Assembly (NCBI GenBank): GCA_005784505.1
Contig: VCAZ01000017.1
Location: 1,718,151-1,782,150, forward strand
Direction: 5' to 3'
From: Bagarius yarrelli
Lineage: Eukaryota > Chordata > Actinopteri > Siluriformes > Sisoridae
Length of the DNA stretch: 64,000 nucleotides
Both the position numbers and the translations under genes were made by a program. The notes beneath the pieces were generated by a model. The model worked only from the letters and a program-made list of their open reading frames with translations. It was not told where the DNA came from and searched no databases. The first letter of the stretch is position 1, and every line of letters begins with the position of its first letter. Below, in pieces: positions 23,163 through 34,500 of the stretch.

Positions 23163-23883
23163 CATTTCAAGGATAATAGTAAAATAACACGTTTTGTTTT
23201 TCTTCAGTAATAATACTGATTTAGTGTAAAATGGACAGAAATTGGACCAAAAAAAAAATCACATTATGAGGACAGGTTAGAAAGATAGAATTGTATAGTT
23301 CTATAGTTGTATAGTATATACATAGTCAAAGGTTTGGACATGGACATCATACACACATGATTTTTGTATATCCCATCCAATTTTTAGTTACAATGCTATT
23401 AATTTTCCATTAGATTTGGGGTTCAGATGTGTAGATTTTGTGTTCCTAAAACCACAAAGTGTTCATGAGGTCGGGCTTTAATGTTGCATGAAAAGGTTTG
23501 GAGAACATTCAATTTGGAATTTGACAAAACAAGTTCTATTAAACCTCAGTTTTTGCACACAGACAATGTCGATTATTCTGCGACTTTGTGGTAAAAGATT
23601 GGAGAAGGGTTGTTTATAGGTTTGATAGTCGGGTGTTCAAAGAATTTTGGGCAATATAGTGATCAAAACCATGGCGTCTGTGGTATCTTACTACTTTTGC
23701 GGAGAAAAAATTGTAGGCCTGATAGTTTTTCAGCTCATGTTTATAATTGGTCTCATCTTAAATTGGAAGACAGAACTGTATTCTAGTTTAGCTTCACAGT
23801 TTATATGTGTCAAAGCATCACAACTATGATCCAGGTTAGTATCTAGCCTAAAACAAAGAGCCTATCATACTTGACTAGGGTAC

Positions 23884-24015
23884 TACCTAGTAAATGTGTA
23901 CAGTCAATTCCCAGCACCAACGAACTGACACTGCTGGGCCCCTAAGCAAGGCCCCTAACTGTTTAGTTCAATAATGAGATCAAGTCTCTCAGGATAAGAG
24001 CATCTGCCAAATTCC
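23884..24015 (+). repeat. SINE family A, partial
   Basis: Runs from 'tcaattcccagcaccaacga' through 'gctgggcccctaagcaaggc' to 'ggataagagcatctgccaaa'; most of the head is missing. Confidence 0.65.
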
Positions 24016-24074
24016 ATATATATTAATACACATCATCATCATCCATTATTTCTTCATCCTATTTTATATGGAAG

Positions 24075-24405
24075 AAAGGCTTAGCGGTTAGCACTGTCGT
24101 CTCTCAGCAAGATGGCCCGGGTTCAATTCCCTTGCGGGGCTTTTCTGTGTGGAGTTTGCATGTTCTCCCAGTGCTTGTGTGGGTATACTCTGGTTTTCTC
24201 ACACAGTCCAAAAACATGTATTAGGTTGACTAGTTAATTAAAATTGCCCATAGGAGTGAGTGTGTGTCCCTGTGATGGACTGGTGACCTGTCCAGGGTGT
24301 ACCCCTCCTGCCTTTCGCCCTTTTAGACACGGCTGTGTTAGACTCCAGCAGATCCCTGTGACCCCGAATTAGAGAATAAGCGGGTATAGAAGATGAATAA
24401 ATGAA
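24075..24405 (+). repeat. V-SINE-like element, near full length
   Basis: Head 'agcggttagcactgtcgtct' and 'gggttcaattccc', core 'gtgtggagtttgcatgttct' and 'cacagtccaaaaacatgta', then 'ctccagcagatccctgtgac' and a tail of 'atgaataaatgaatgg'. Same family as 2690-3045. Confidence 0.8.
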
Positions 24406-25099
24406 TGGTTCTGATCATAGAAATGTGTAAACATACTCATTGCCTTAGTTTCAGGTTTGATTATTAAGTATTTCAAATTATTAATTATTATTTAAAACCT
24501 CCTGTTATTATCTGTTCCGTCAGCCGCTCATCCTTTACTGCTAAAAATCTGCATTTTACAAAAGCACACACACTAGCATAACTGCTCAATCTAAAAACAT
24601 ACCGTATCTTATTACATGAAAATATGAAGGCAGATCTATTTACAGCCCTTAATAATTTTTCCCCTTCTCTTGTATGAGCCTTAGAACAGAATCCAAAAAT
24701 AAAGAAGCTGCCATGGGTCAGATGATGACACCCACCGATGGAAGGTGGGACCGTACTGACATTATTTTGGTGTAAATGTCCTGCATTAATTTCAGAGACT
24801 GTAAACAAGTGTCATATTCAGATGCTTGTTATGAATGGACAATGTCTGGCTGGGGGCCCGACTGCTCTATGATGGCTTCTGTTTCTCTGCAAAAGTCCCT
24901 TTTCTGCTCCATCGACCTTATAAGTGGGCTGGTTTCTAGGCAATTGAGTGAAACTTATGTGAGCGGAACAGTCGAATAGCAACTATGGAATGGTGCATGA
25001 AATGATATCAAGCCAGAGCTACATTTCAAATGTGGTTTGTCAAGCTTTTGATATAATTGTTCTCCAGCACAGATTTGGTAGACATTTTTTACTACAAAT

Positions 25100-25260
25100 A
25101 TAACACACCATGTCTTTATCAAGCTGAGGGGTTTTGTGCACAGGGACATTGTCATCAGCCCCTTGGTTCCAGTGAAGGGAAATCTTACTGCTTCAACATA
25201 GCCTATAGAGACATTGTAGACAACTGTGTGCTTACAAATTTGTCACATGACACATGACTT
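25100..25260. repeat. Tc1/mariner-like relic
   Basis: Contains 'ccccttggttccagtgaagg' and 'cttactgcttcaacatagcc', which read like a degraded piece of a fish Tc1-like transposase gene. It shares its upstream end with bases 1340-1420. No intact ends. Confidence 0.35.
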
Positions 25261-25304
25261 ATGTGGATGTGATGGTGAGGTGTCTACAAACATTTGGCCT
25301 TCTT

Positions 25305-25560
25305 CTTCTTCTTTTCCTTTCAATTGTTCCCTTTTAGGGGTCGCCACAGCGAATCATCTGTCTCCACCTAACCCTATTCTCTACATCCTTTTCACTCACA
25401 CCCACAAACTTCATGTCCTCGTTTATCTCCTCTTTACCTTCTGCCTGGTAGCTTCATTTCTAACATCCTCCTACCAATATATTCACTATCCCTCTATGTC
25501 CAAACCACCTCAATCTGGCTTCCCTGACTTTCCCCAAAACATCTAACATGAGCCGTTCCC
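25305..25560 (-). mobile_element. LINE 3' end (RTE-like)
   Basis: On the minus strand, broken frames give words like 'MLEMKLPGRR' and 'SLWRPLKGNN', close to the C-terminus of fish RTE-like LINE proteins, followed by a (GAA)n tail that appears on the plus strand as 'cttcttcttctt'. 5'-truncated and frame-broken. Family member also seen at 5130-5475. Confidence 0.55.
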
Positions 25561-25604
25561 CTGATCCTGATGTCCACAGACTTTTGGCTATAGAGTGTAT
25601 ATTT

Positions 25605-25650
25605 ACATTAATGGCATTCGCCGGATTTCCTTATCCAGAGACATACATTT
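25605..25650 (-). repeat. SINE family A, 3' tip
   Basis: Only the terminal 'tttacattaatggcattcgc' and 'ccttatccagagac' motifs remain. Confidence 0.45.
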
Positions 25651-25824
25651 TTTATTTTTATTTAACTGTACATGAAGAATTGAAGCGAAATGTTTAAGCG
25701 CATTTGTATGTCTGTTAGATTTTTTTTATTATGTCTTTCCAATGTGTCTGAACATTTAAGCGATATTTAAATTACATCCATGTCCAGAACTGCTGTTTCT
25801 ACTCTTGTTGGGTTTGTCAAATCA

Positions 25825-25838
25825 CTGCCATCTGCTGT
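25825..25838 (-). promoter_or_regulatory. CTCF-like motif between wnt6 and chpf
   Basis: On the minus strand ACAGCAGATGGCAG matches the 14-base CTCF pattern CCASYAGRKGGCRS at 13 of 14 positions. It lies outside any repeat I recognise, between wnt6 and chpf, where a domain boundary would be plausible. Binding is not demonstrated. Confidence 0.35.
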
Positions 25839-26186
25839 CACAACACAATTACTACATTTTCTGAAAAGAATTGGTTCCAGTGCTTTAAAGGACTTAAAGT
25901 GAGACCTATAATGACCGTTGAGCGACAGCAGGTAAGAGTGAATAATCCCCACAGATGAAGCCGGCTAATGAGAGTAAAAAGCTTCAACACAGCTTAAAGA
26001 TGTGAAACACACAAATCCATTTAACATTAAAGAAATTACAGCAAAATATATGTTGGCTTGTTTTTAGATACATTGACATTTTTTTATATGTGTGTGTGTA
26101 TAATGTGCCTTTGTCCTGAATGTTACGCTCTGTTATAATGTCTACATGTCTTGTAAAAAACTGTGTTTCATGTTTCATTCTAGAAG

Positions 26187-26325
26187 CACAGTGGCTTAGT
26201 GGTTCGCACTGTTGCCTCACAGCAAGAAGGCCCAGGTTCAATACCCAGACAGAGGCCTTTCTGTGTGGAGTTTGCATGTTCTCCTTGTGCTTGTGTGGGT
26301 ACTCCGGTTTCTTCCCACAGTGATC
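26187..26325 (+). repeat. V-SINE-like element, 5' part
   Basis: tRNA-like head 'gtggcttagtggttcgcact' and 'aggttcaatacccag', then the core up to 'cggtttcttcccacagtg', after which the similarity stops. Confidence 0.7.
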
Positions 26326-26409
26326 AAGGAAGGCAAAAAGAAGGAAAACAGTTAAGTGACAATGTAATCACACGGTTTGGATTGATTAAATGAATAATGT
26401 GGAGTAAAG

Positions 26410-28018
26410 CATGGACTCCGGCAAGACTAACTAACTAGGTCAGCATAACTAAAAAGGAGAACCAGAGGGAAACACACAGACATGAGGGCTCCCTGATATG
26501 TTAAGCAACCAGCCGCTCTCATCATCAACACCGTGATCAATAAGAGAGGGGAAGACAGCATCTAAACATACCAGATCACCTTAATACTCAACACCCATGA
26601 GTCCCCCAGATCTGCTCCTTTATCTAAGGGGAATCAATACAAAATGCTTGATTAAATAAGTATGTTTTTAACCTGGACTTAAACACTGAGACTGTGTCTG
26701 ATTCCCGAACATACATAGGGAGGCTATTCCATAGCATTGGGGCTCTGTGAGAAAAGGCTCTGCCCCCTGCTGTAGTTTTTATAATGCGCGGGTACTGACA
26801 GGCAGCCTGCATCCTTTGATCGAAGTAGGCGTGGCGGAACGTAAGACACTAGAAGTTCGCTCAAGTACTGCGGTGCAAGACCATTTAGAGCTTTGTAAGT
26901 TAAAAGTAGTATTTTAAAATCGATGCGGTGTCTCACTGGGAGCCAATGCAGTGTGGATAGGACCGGCGTGATGTGCTCGTATCTTTTAGTTTTAGTGAGG
27001 ACTCTCGCCGCTGCGTTCTGGACTAACTGAAGTTTATTAATGCACCTAGTTGAACATCCAGACAGTAAAGCGTTACAGTAATCCAGCCTGGATGTGATAG
27101 ACGCATGAACTAATTTTTCGGCATCAGTAAGCGACAAGATATTTCTTATTTTAGCGATATTTCTGAGATGATAGAACGCTATCCTGGTAATATTGTCGAC
27201 ATGGGCTTCAAATGAGAGATTGGAGTCTAAAATCACACCCAAATCTTTTACTGTTGCACTCGGTGAAACAGAAAGACTGTCTAGGGTTAAGGTGTGATCA
27301 GGAAGCTTACTTTTAGCTACCTGTGGTCCTAGAACCAGAACCTCCGTCTTGCTAGCGTTAAGCAAGAGGAAATTGCATAACATCCAATCTCTTACTTCCT
27401 TCACACATTGCTCAATATTATTAAACTGGCCTTTCGCATCAGGCCTTGATGAGACGTATAACTGTGTGTCATCAGCGTAACAGTGGAAACTGATATCATG
27501 CTTACGAATTATGTTTCCCAGAGGCAGCATGTAAAGAGAGAAAAGAAGTGGGCCTAAAACCGAGCCCTGTGGAACACCATACTTTACAAGGGAGCACGCA
27601 GAATAATCACCATTTAAATCTACAAACTGGTAACGATCGGTTAAATAGGACCTGAGCCACGCAAGAGCTGTTCCTTTAATTCCTACTAATTTTTCCTAAT
27701 CTGTGAAGAAGAATATCGTGATCTATAGTGTCGAAAGCCGCACTAAGGTCAAGTAATATAAGCAACGAGACACAGCCTTGGTCGGATGCCAGTAAGAGGT
27801 CATTAGCTACTTTGACCAGTGCCGTCTCTGTGCTGTGGTGAGGCCTGAATCCTGATTGATAAAGTTCGTGTATGTTATTTCTTTGTAAATAAGAACATAG
27901 TTGTTGCGCTACTACCTTCTCTAGAATTTTAGAGATAAACGGAAGGTTAGATATCGGTCTGTAGTTTTGACAGCTCATTTTGGTCAAGGTCAGGTTTCTT
28001 AATTAAAGGTTTTAATAA
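26410..28018 (-). mobile_element. L2-like LINE, 5'-truncated, ORF2 reverse transcriptase with few breaks
   Basis: The minus strand encodes the palm and thumb of a non-LTR reverse transcriptase. It begins NYRPISNLPFISKILEKVVA with GFRPHHSTETALVKVANDLL and LLDLSAAFDTIDHDILLHRL (27987-27690), then the GVPQGSVLGP motif, the YADD catalytic box (27479-27468), and a C-terminal domain with LDYCNALLSGC, LHWLPVRHRIDFKI and RAFSHRAPMLWNSLP ending at 26624. Single-base frame changes are apparent near 27970, near 27700 (an A run) and near 26800. The endonuclease domain is missing. Such elements copy themselves by target-primed reverse transcription; this copy cannot. The wording is that of the L2 clade. 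The 3' limit is uncertain. Confidence 0.85.
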
Positions 28019-28695
28019 CTGCTAATAATAAAGATAAAGAAACGACTGAAGAAGATAAATAAACAGACTCTCTCACTCTCACCAAAATAAAGCACTAACC
28101 AAGGGGGAGTAAATGTAACAAATAAATTAACCTGACCTCGCTTAGTCATATCTATCTTAAGACACCCCTTCATTCTGAGACACATCTGTTTTAAATTAGA
28201 GGCGAAAATAATAAACCCATACACTTTTCCTTCCATGCGTCATCTCTTTCTGACCTCTCCAGATGTCTCTGGTCAGATGAGTCTTCAGCTTGAATACTTT
28301 TCATCAAAGCATCTGATTGGATAAACTCTAACAGAGGAGCTACTACATAACTAAGGCTTGATTATTACAAATATTACGGTAAACTAGATTTGTCTGTCAT
28401 TCGACTTGGATCATTTGGTTACTTATTCAAATTCTAATTCTAATTTTGTCACATACATGATTATACACAGTACAACAATGTTCTTTAAGACTCTCCAATC
28501 TATAATAGGGATGAAAGAAATAATAATTTAGGGTTAGATTTTTAAAAATTTTATTAAATTAAAATATACAGGAAAAAATAGAATAAAATAAAATAAATTC
28601 TGTGTGTATTGATTATACAGAGGATAAATATAGAGAATGTGGTAACAGAGTGACCAGTGGATAAAGTGACTACAGTGAAGTTTAAGTGAAGTTCT

Positions 28696-28696
<1 letters not shown>

Positions 28697-28729
<33 letters not shown>
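28697..28729. repeat. (GT)n microsatellite
   Basis: About 16 uninterrupted GT units. Confidence 0.95.
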
Positions 28730-28731
<2 letters not shown>

Positions 28732-29106
28732 CCCGGTTTCAGGTGTTTTCCTATTCTAAAAATAAGACTACCAATCTTTAAATTTAGACCTTTTTACTAA
28801 CAAACTGACTGAAGCTTTTTTTATCAATATAAACAAACAAATTATTTAATCGTATTTTTGGGCATCTAAAAAAGGAGAAATTGGTTAAATTATACGGTTT
28901 AATTTTAAGATAGAAAATTGTATTAGGTAATCATGTAATCATTTTATCTATAAATTTATTAGTCCTGGTAAAAAAAAAAAAAACATGTAGAAAAATGTTT
29001 TAGCCTTAATTTCCACTTTAATGAGTTTCACTTTAATATTGTTTGTGTGAGCTTAAGGTAAGCAATAAATTCTGCATTCTACACTACATTAGACCTCACA
29101 CTGTCA

Positions 29107-29109
<3 letters not shown>

Positions 29110-29138
<29 letters not shown>
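29110..29138. repeat. A homopolymer run
   Basis: 29 consecutive A bases. No recognisable retroposed sequence stands 5' of it, so it need not be a retroposon tail. Confidence 0.9.
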
Positions 29139-29140
<2 letters not shown>

Positions 29141-29782
29141 CATGTAGCTATTATAAATCGTAATAATGATTATAACAAGAACATAAAAGGAGGGTCTGTT
29201 CCGGCTGGGGGTTTACAGTTCTGAGAAAGCTTTGCAATTCCTAAAATACACCCCCTGCTAAGGCGAGGTAAGATGTACCAGATGTGACATACGCTTAGAA
29301 ATTTGTGAGGAAAGTGCGGTGAAAGGCTTGCAGATACGGCTGAAAATTGTAACGTGTTAAGACGCGTTTTTAGTTTAAAAAGGAAATTTAAGGTTAGGAG
29401 ATTAAGAGAGATATTAAGGACAGCTTAATAAATGTGTGTTTATAAGTGTGTGTATGTGTGTATTCAACTGGATAATAAGTAGCAGCTTCTCTTTTTGCTC
29501 CAAGCTATTTTTAATATACACTACAGGACAGGGTCAAAACCTTCCCACTGACTAGGGTCAAACCCCTTTTAATAAGCAGTGCCTATAAACTTTCATTGCT
29601 TGGTTCTTGGTCCTGCATGTTTTAGTGCTTTAGCTTAAACACACACACTCAAGACGTACCTGTTAAGTAGCTGATTAGCTGATCAGGTGTGTAAGAAGAA
29701 AATTACAGGGAAGTTGAACTTAAAGAGATGGGAACCGTGTGTTTCATAAAGTTTCTCACAGAAAATAGTACTAAGTGGTGCA

Positions 29783-29855
29783 AATAGTGGTTAGCACTGT
29801 TGCCTCACAGCAAGGAGGCCCGGGTTCGATTCCCGGCCAACTTATGAACCTTGCA
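29783..29855 (+). repeat. V-SINE-like tRNA head only
   Basis: 'tagtggttagcactgttgcc' and 'cccgggttcgattcccggcc' form the tRNA-like promoter part. It breaks off and is followed directly by a reverse family A fragment. Confidence 0.6.
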
Positions 29856-29861
29856 TGGGCT

Positions 29862-29940
29862 TTAGGGGCCCAGCAGTGGCAGCTTGATGGTGCTAGGATT
29901 AACAGTCCAACACATTAACTACTAAGCTACTACTTCTCTT
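29862..29940 (-). repeat. SINE family A fragment
   Basis: Reverse-orientation head part: 'aggggcccagcagtggcagc' to 'ctaagctactacttctc'. Confidence 0.6.
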
Positions 29941-29959
29941 CTAATTCTCTGCTGGTAAA

Positions 29960-30150
29960 TAAAATGTCATATAAGCTCAGTGGTTAGGGTGCTGGACTGC
30001 TTACTAAAAGATTAAAGTTTGATTTCCAGCACCACCAAGTTACCACTGCTGGGCCCTTGAGCAAGGCCCTTAATCTCCAATTGCTCAGTTGTATAAATGA
30101 AATAAATGTAAGTCGCAGGGGATAGGAGCATCTGCCAGATGCTCGTAGTC
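29960..30150 (+). repeat. SINE family A copy
   Basis: 'gctcagtggttagggtgctg' head, 'gtttgatttccagcaccacc' B-box region, 'cccttgagcaaggcccttaa' body and 'ataggagcatctgccagatg' end. Confidence 0.75.
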
Positions 30151-30210
30151 AGAAATTGCTCATTAGCCCCTAGTTAGAAAATTAGAATTTATATCATACA
30201 GTTACAGAAG

Positions 30211-30254
30211 GCAGACAGACAGACAGACAGACAGATAGATAGATAGATAGATAG
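30211..30254. repeat. (GACA)n(GATA)n microsatellite
   Basis: Six GACA units followed by five GATA units. Confidence 0.9.
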
Positions 30255-30589
30255 ACGTAAATTTTCTAACAGCGTTAAACAGAGGATAAAAAGCTTTTTT
30301 AATGTTTTTTGGTATGTGTTCTATTATTTTGTATTGAAACCATATAAAACATCTTAAAAAAGACTTGCAGACCTGTTTTTTTTCTCAAGTGTATAGATAA
30401 AAAAGTGCTTTGCTGATGTTCTAGAGCACTGCAGAAATTGTATGAGAACCCAAGGGCATATCTGATGAAAATAGTTATTCCGGACATAAATCAGACTTTA
30501 TGTCAAAATATAAATAAACATTTTTAATTATTGATTAATTCACTGTTGACATCAGATGCTGCTGCTGCTTCTACTCCAAAGCACCACCC

Positions 30590-30806
30590 TCCCTCAGCTG
30601 GCAGCGTGGGTCGGGTGACGTCGGCTTGGAGGCGGAGCTCCGGTCGGTGACACGTCACTAACTAAGCGGAGACGTCGTCTTGTCTTCAAGGCGTCCAGAA
30701 AAGAGGCTTTGTATCTTTCGAGTCGCTTTCTGTCCTCCGAGAGCAGCTGGCTGTGTGTGTCAGTAGCGGGCGCTAGAAAGACAGGCCGGGCGGCAGTTCA
30801 TCAGCT
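30590..30806 (+). promoter_or_regulatory. chpf promoter and 5'UTR, CpG-rich with CRE-like sites
   Basis: Base composition shifts sharply to G+C and CpG just before the chpf start. TGACGTC at 30616-30622 is a CRE half-palindrome plus one; GGTGACACGTCAC and GAGACGTCGTC follow, and GGAGGCGGAGC resembles a GC box. No TATA box is evident. This suits a housekeeping-type start driven by CREB/ATF- and Sp-family factors. Confidence 0.5.
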
Positions 30807-31096
30807 ATGCGGATTGCGACGCTGATCTCTCTGGTGAGGCCGATCGGCCCGGTGGTGGTCGGCATCTCTCTGGGCTTCACTCTCAGTCTGCTTAGCGTCA
30901 CATGGGTGGACGAGAGCTGCGGTTACGGCGCCGTCGGTGTGACCGAGGAGGCGCTGGTGGCTGCGCCTGGGGGTGCAAAGGGTGCGCGCAAGCCGAGCTC
31001 GATCTCAACGGGCAACGCGGAGGAGGACGACTTTCAGCCAAAAATAGTGCCGTATAACAAACCCGTGCAACAAGATCCACCAAAGAAAGTTTTCAG
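30807..31096 (+). CDS. chpf: chpf coding exon 1 (signal anchor and stem)
   Basis: Starts MRIATLISLVRPIGPVVVGI in the same register as vertebrate CHPF and ends at AG|GTAGGC in phase 2. It encodes the cytosolic tail, the membrane anchor and a low-complexity stem. Confidence 0.95.
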
Positions 31097-31429
31097 GTAG
31101 GCATAAGTGGCGTCTTTGCTTGTTTCTGGAGTTGAATCGATTCTTTATAAACGACTCCTTAAATGCAGTCCGGGCAAAACAGTTCGCACCAACAGACGTG
31201 CAAGAAAAGGGGCTTTGTTTTAATTTTCATTAAATCATCCCCCTGTGCTGTCGTATAAAAAAACCCTTATGATCTTCTCAGTGTCTAAGAATTCTTATCA
31301 TTTATTTTTGGATTAAAACTACTGTGACTTTTTTTTTAGTAATTTAAAGAAGTTGATTCTCAATGCCAATCACTATTTTGGAGCGTCCACACCCTTCTGC
31401 CACAGCCTCACTGCCTCCTCTCCACATCT

Positions 31430-31510
<81 letters not shown>

Positions 31511-34500
31511 CTATCGCTCTCTCTCTCACTCATTTCACAAGCCGTAAAATACATTAGTCTCAAGAGGAGTTTAACATGGCATATTGTTTTCAGCAAACAT
31601 CAACAATCCTCTGGGTTTCCACACTGCTATGATTAAAGTCATTTGATCTAAGCGTGTTTGATGTCTGCTCTTCTCCTGTTATTAAAAGGATCTCAGCATC
31701 TTGGTGTACACCAAGTTGTTGGTTCACTATCCAGAGGATGTGCTGGATTATTTCTATTTCCAGTCTCTATCAAGGAAAAAGACTTTCAATACAATACTAA
31801 TACTTTTCTTATCTTCTATCATTTTTTTTGTACTTTAGGTAACAATTTGATGCCTAGAGAAAACAGATAAAGATGAGACAGAATCAAGGTTAGTTGTAAT
31901 TTAATGTCATGTAAATGTTTTTTCTTATAGAGCCAAGTATGCCAGCACGGAGCTGGGAATTCATGAACGTCTCTTCGTAGCAGTCATGACCTCCAAAAAC
32001 ACCCTGAACACATTGGCTGTGGCTGTTAACAGGACCCTGAATCACCACCTAGACGGCCGGCTTATCTTTTTCACCAGCTCTCATAACCGCAAAGTTCCTC
32101 ACGGTATGTTTGTGGTGGCCCATGGCCACGAGCATCCTGTGCCTAACATGGTGCAAACGGTGAAGTATCTCCTGGAGCACCATGTAATAGAGTACGACTG
32201 GTTCTACATACTTCAGGATGACACGTACATCCAGCCTGACCGACTCAAGAATCTGGTGGGCCACTTGAGCATGGATCTCCATTTGTACATGGGCCACCCA
32301 GGGGAGTTCATTGGAGGTGAAGCCCAGGGAAGGTACTGTCATGGAGGCTCAGGTTTCCTCCTGTCCAGAGCCTTATTGCTGAAGCTGAAGCCCTTTTTGG
32401 AGCGCTGCTGGACTAACATAGTTAGTGTCAGGCCTGACGAGTGGCTGGGGCGCTGCATCATCGATTATGTTGGCACTGGCTGCGTGAAGGAGTATGAGGT
32501 AGGACAGGTCTATAGACGTAGACATAGAAGTAAATTGTTGGTTTGTAAAAACCTTTAAAATTTCGAGTTTAATTTGTTCCGTGACGGAGCTCGTAACTCA
32601 TATTACACAAATGTCAAGTCAGTTTTGCCCACTGAAATGAATTAAATTGCTATTCATCTGTTCCGAGTCCCCCAAAAATAACCTTTTCTTAGTTGCAATA
32701 AGAAAATAAGAAAAATATACTTATAAATAATGAATATTATATAAAAAACAATACAATAAAATGTACTGCAATGAACTGGTTTTATTTGGTATAATGTACA
32801 GCATTTACCTTGGAGATCAGACGACTCCACTTGCTAACGCGCATGTCTGACTAGCTATCGAGTGAGACACGGGATGCTGGACGGATGTTTCGGCATTCAC
32901 TGTGGCGTTCGCTACGCTAAGTAGCGGTTGAGTATCTGAATCTGGCTCAGGAACCGAATTTTAGCTTGCAACTCAAACTAAAAAAAAAGGTCTGAGAAAC
33001 GCGTTGTATCTCGTAAAAAACTTGTTAGTTGGGACACTCATGAGTCAAAGTCTAAAAAAACCAAATGAAACATTTGGTCTTAGAAAGTATATATAAAGAC
33101 AACGTACTAAAATAAGCACAACACAATGTTACCACCTGCTCTAAAACTTGTCTGTTTGGTGTAATAAATCGATACTTTTAGTCTAAAAGAGCATGCGACA
33201 CACGAGTCAAGGGCAGCGGCCATTTTGTTTCGTTTGGCTGTTGCCGGTCTGCCACTGATGGTGTACAATGTTTTTTTTTTTGTTTTTTTTAATTGTTTTT
33301 ATCATCCAAATCACAAGAATCTGTAGCTTTTTTTCTTTCTTAATGATGTACAACACAAAGATTTTTACTCAGTGTCTCACTGTAAGTTAAACTGTCCAGA
33401 AATGATTATCGTTTTCGTTGTGAAGTTTTTCATGATTCCATATGATCTCATTCATCGGCCCAGCCCTAGCTTTCGCGCTAATTTTAGCAAAAGCCCTGAA
33501 GTTTACCTCAGTTTATAAGACAGATGTGGATGAGGCTGAGATTTTATTTTAGATTTGGCAGTAATTCAGTGGATTAGGTAATTATAATGTTTTTATTTTA
33601 TAAAAGCTTGCAAGGTTTCAGTAAACTAGAATGTATTTATTGTTGAAAATGTTTTTGTTTTTTTTTTGTTCATGTCCAAAGGTTTATTTTTTGCAGACCA
33701 CCTTACAATTATGACTCATAATTTTAACGGCCCTTTCATTGCAGCTATATTTTCTCCCGCATGCATTTGTAATTATGTTGCGTTTCAAGTTGTGTTGCTT
33801 TATGACTTTCCAAATACCCAGCATGTCTCTTGACTAAAAGACTGTCTCTTGACTAAAAGACTGTCTCTTGACTAAAAGACTGTCTCTTGACTAAAAGACT
33901 GTCTCTTGACTAAAAGACTGTCTTTACTAGCTACTGCGAATTCTCCTTACTGTATGAGGCCAAGCTAAGTTGTAGGTAAAATAGCATCTAAGTATAGAGA
34001 TTCATATGCTGTTCACGTTGCCGTACCTCCCCCCCCCCCCCCCCCCCCATGTCATCCACGTTTATACTGTCCACAAGTGCCTTCATTTTTAAAGCCCGTC
34101 TCTGGTGTGTCAGCAGGAAACCACAATTCCCACAGGTCTTTGACTGCAATGAGAAGGTGTCTTGTATCGTATTCAGATGCAGTAGAGCAAAGTGCAACGT
34201 TTCTTCTGACTTATGAACGCTAACAGTATTTCAGGGCCAGAATTTCCTATTTCTGATGCATGGAAGCAGTCATGAGTTTGTGAACCTCTGCACAGACTTG
34301 TCGTACATGTCCCAGAATGCACTGCTGTATTTATATCGCATGCTGTTTAAATTGATTTTCCAGGACAAAAAGCTTAAACTGTATTACTCTGGGTTAATAC
34401 GCGAATCCACTGATGGGGTTGTCATTTAGCCTCTTAACCTGAGTCAGGTGAAATTATACGTTTTTCAGTCACGAGTTTTTAATTACAGACAGTAGCTGAA

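Larger units (their letters stand above)
21714..30589. other. wnt6-chpf intergenic region, head to head
   Basis: No conserved gene was found between wnt6 and chpf. The contents are SINEs of all three families, an RTE-like LINE fragment, a 5'-truncated L2-like LINE (about 26.4-28.0 kb), microsatellites and a run of 29 A's. The first 300 bases next to wnt6 must hold its 5'UTR and promoter; no clear TATA box was seen. Bases 24650-24990 look non-repetitive and could be regulatory, but nothing specific supports that. Confidence 0.6.

Noticed and set aside
24650..24990. Possible conserved enhancer between wnt6 and the LINE
   Set aside because: It looks unique, but no motif cluster or composition change supports a specific claim.
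29783..29855. Possible tRNA gene (A and B box, 'gggttcgattccc')
   Set aside because: The tRNA-like part is the head of a V-SINE-like element; no intact cloverleaf or discriminator end was found, and the same head occurs in several repeats.
31344..31596. Poly Arg-Glu and Ser-Leu open frames
   Set aside because: They are translations of the (CT)n microsatellite.
33824..33925. CRISPR-like direct repeats
   Set aside because: The 19-base units abut with no spacers and lie in a vertebrate intron; it is a minisatellite.
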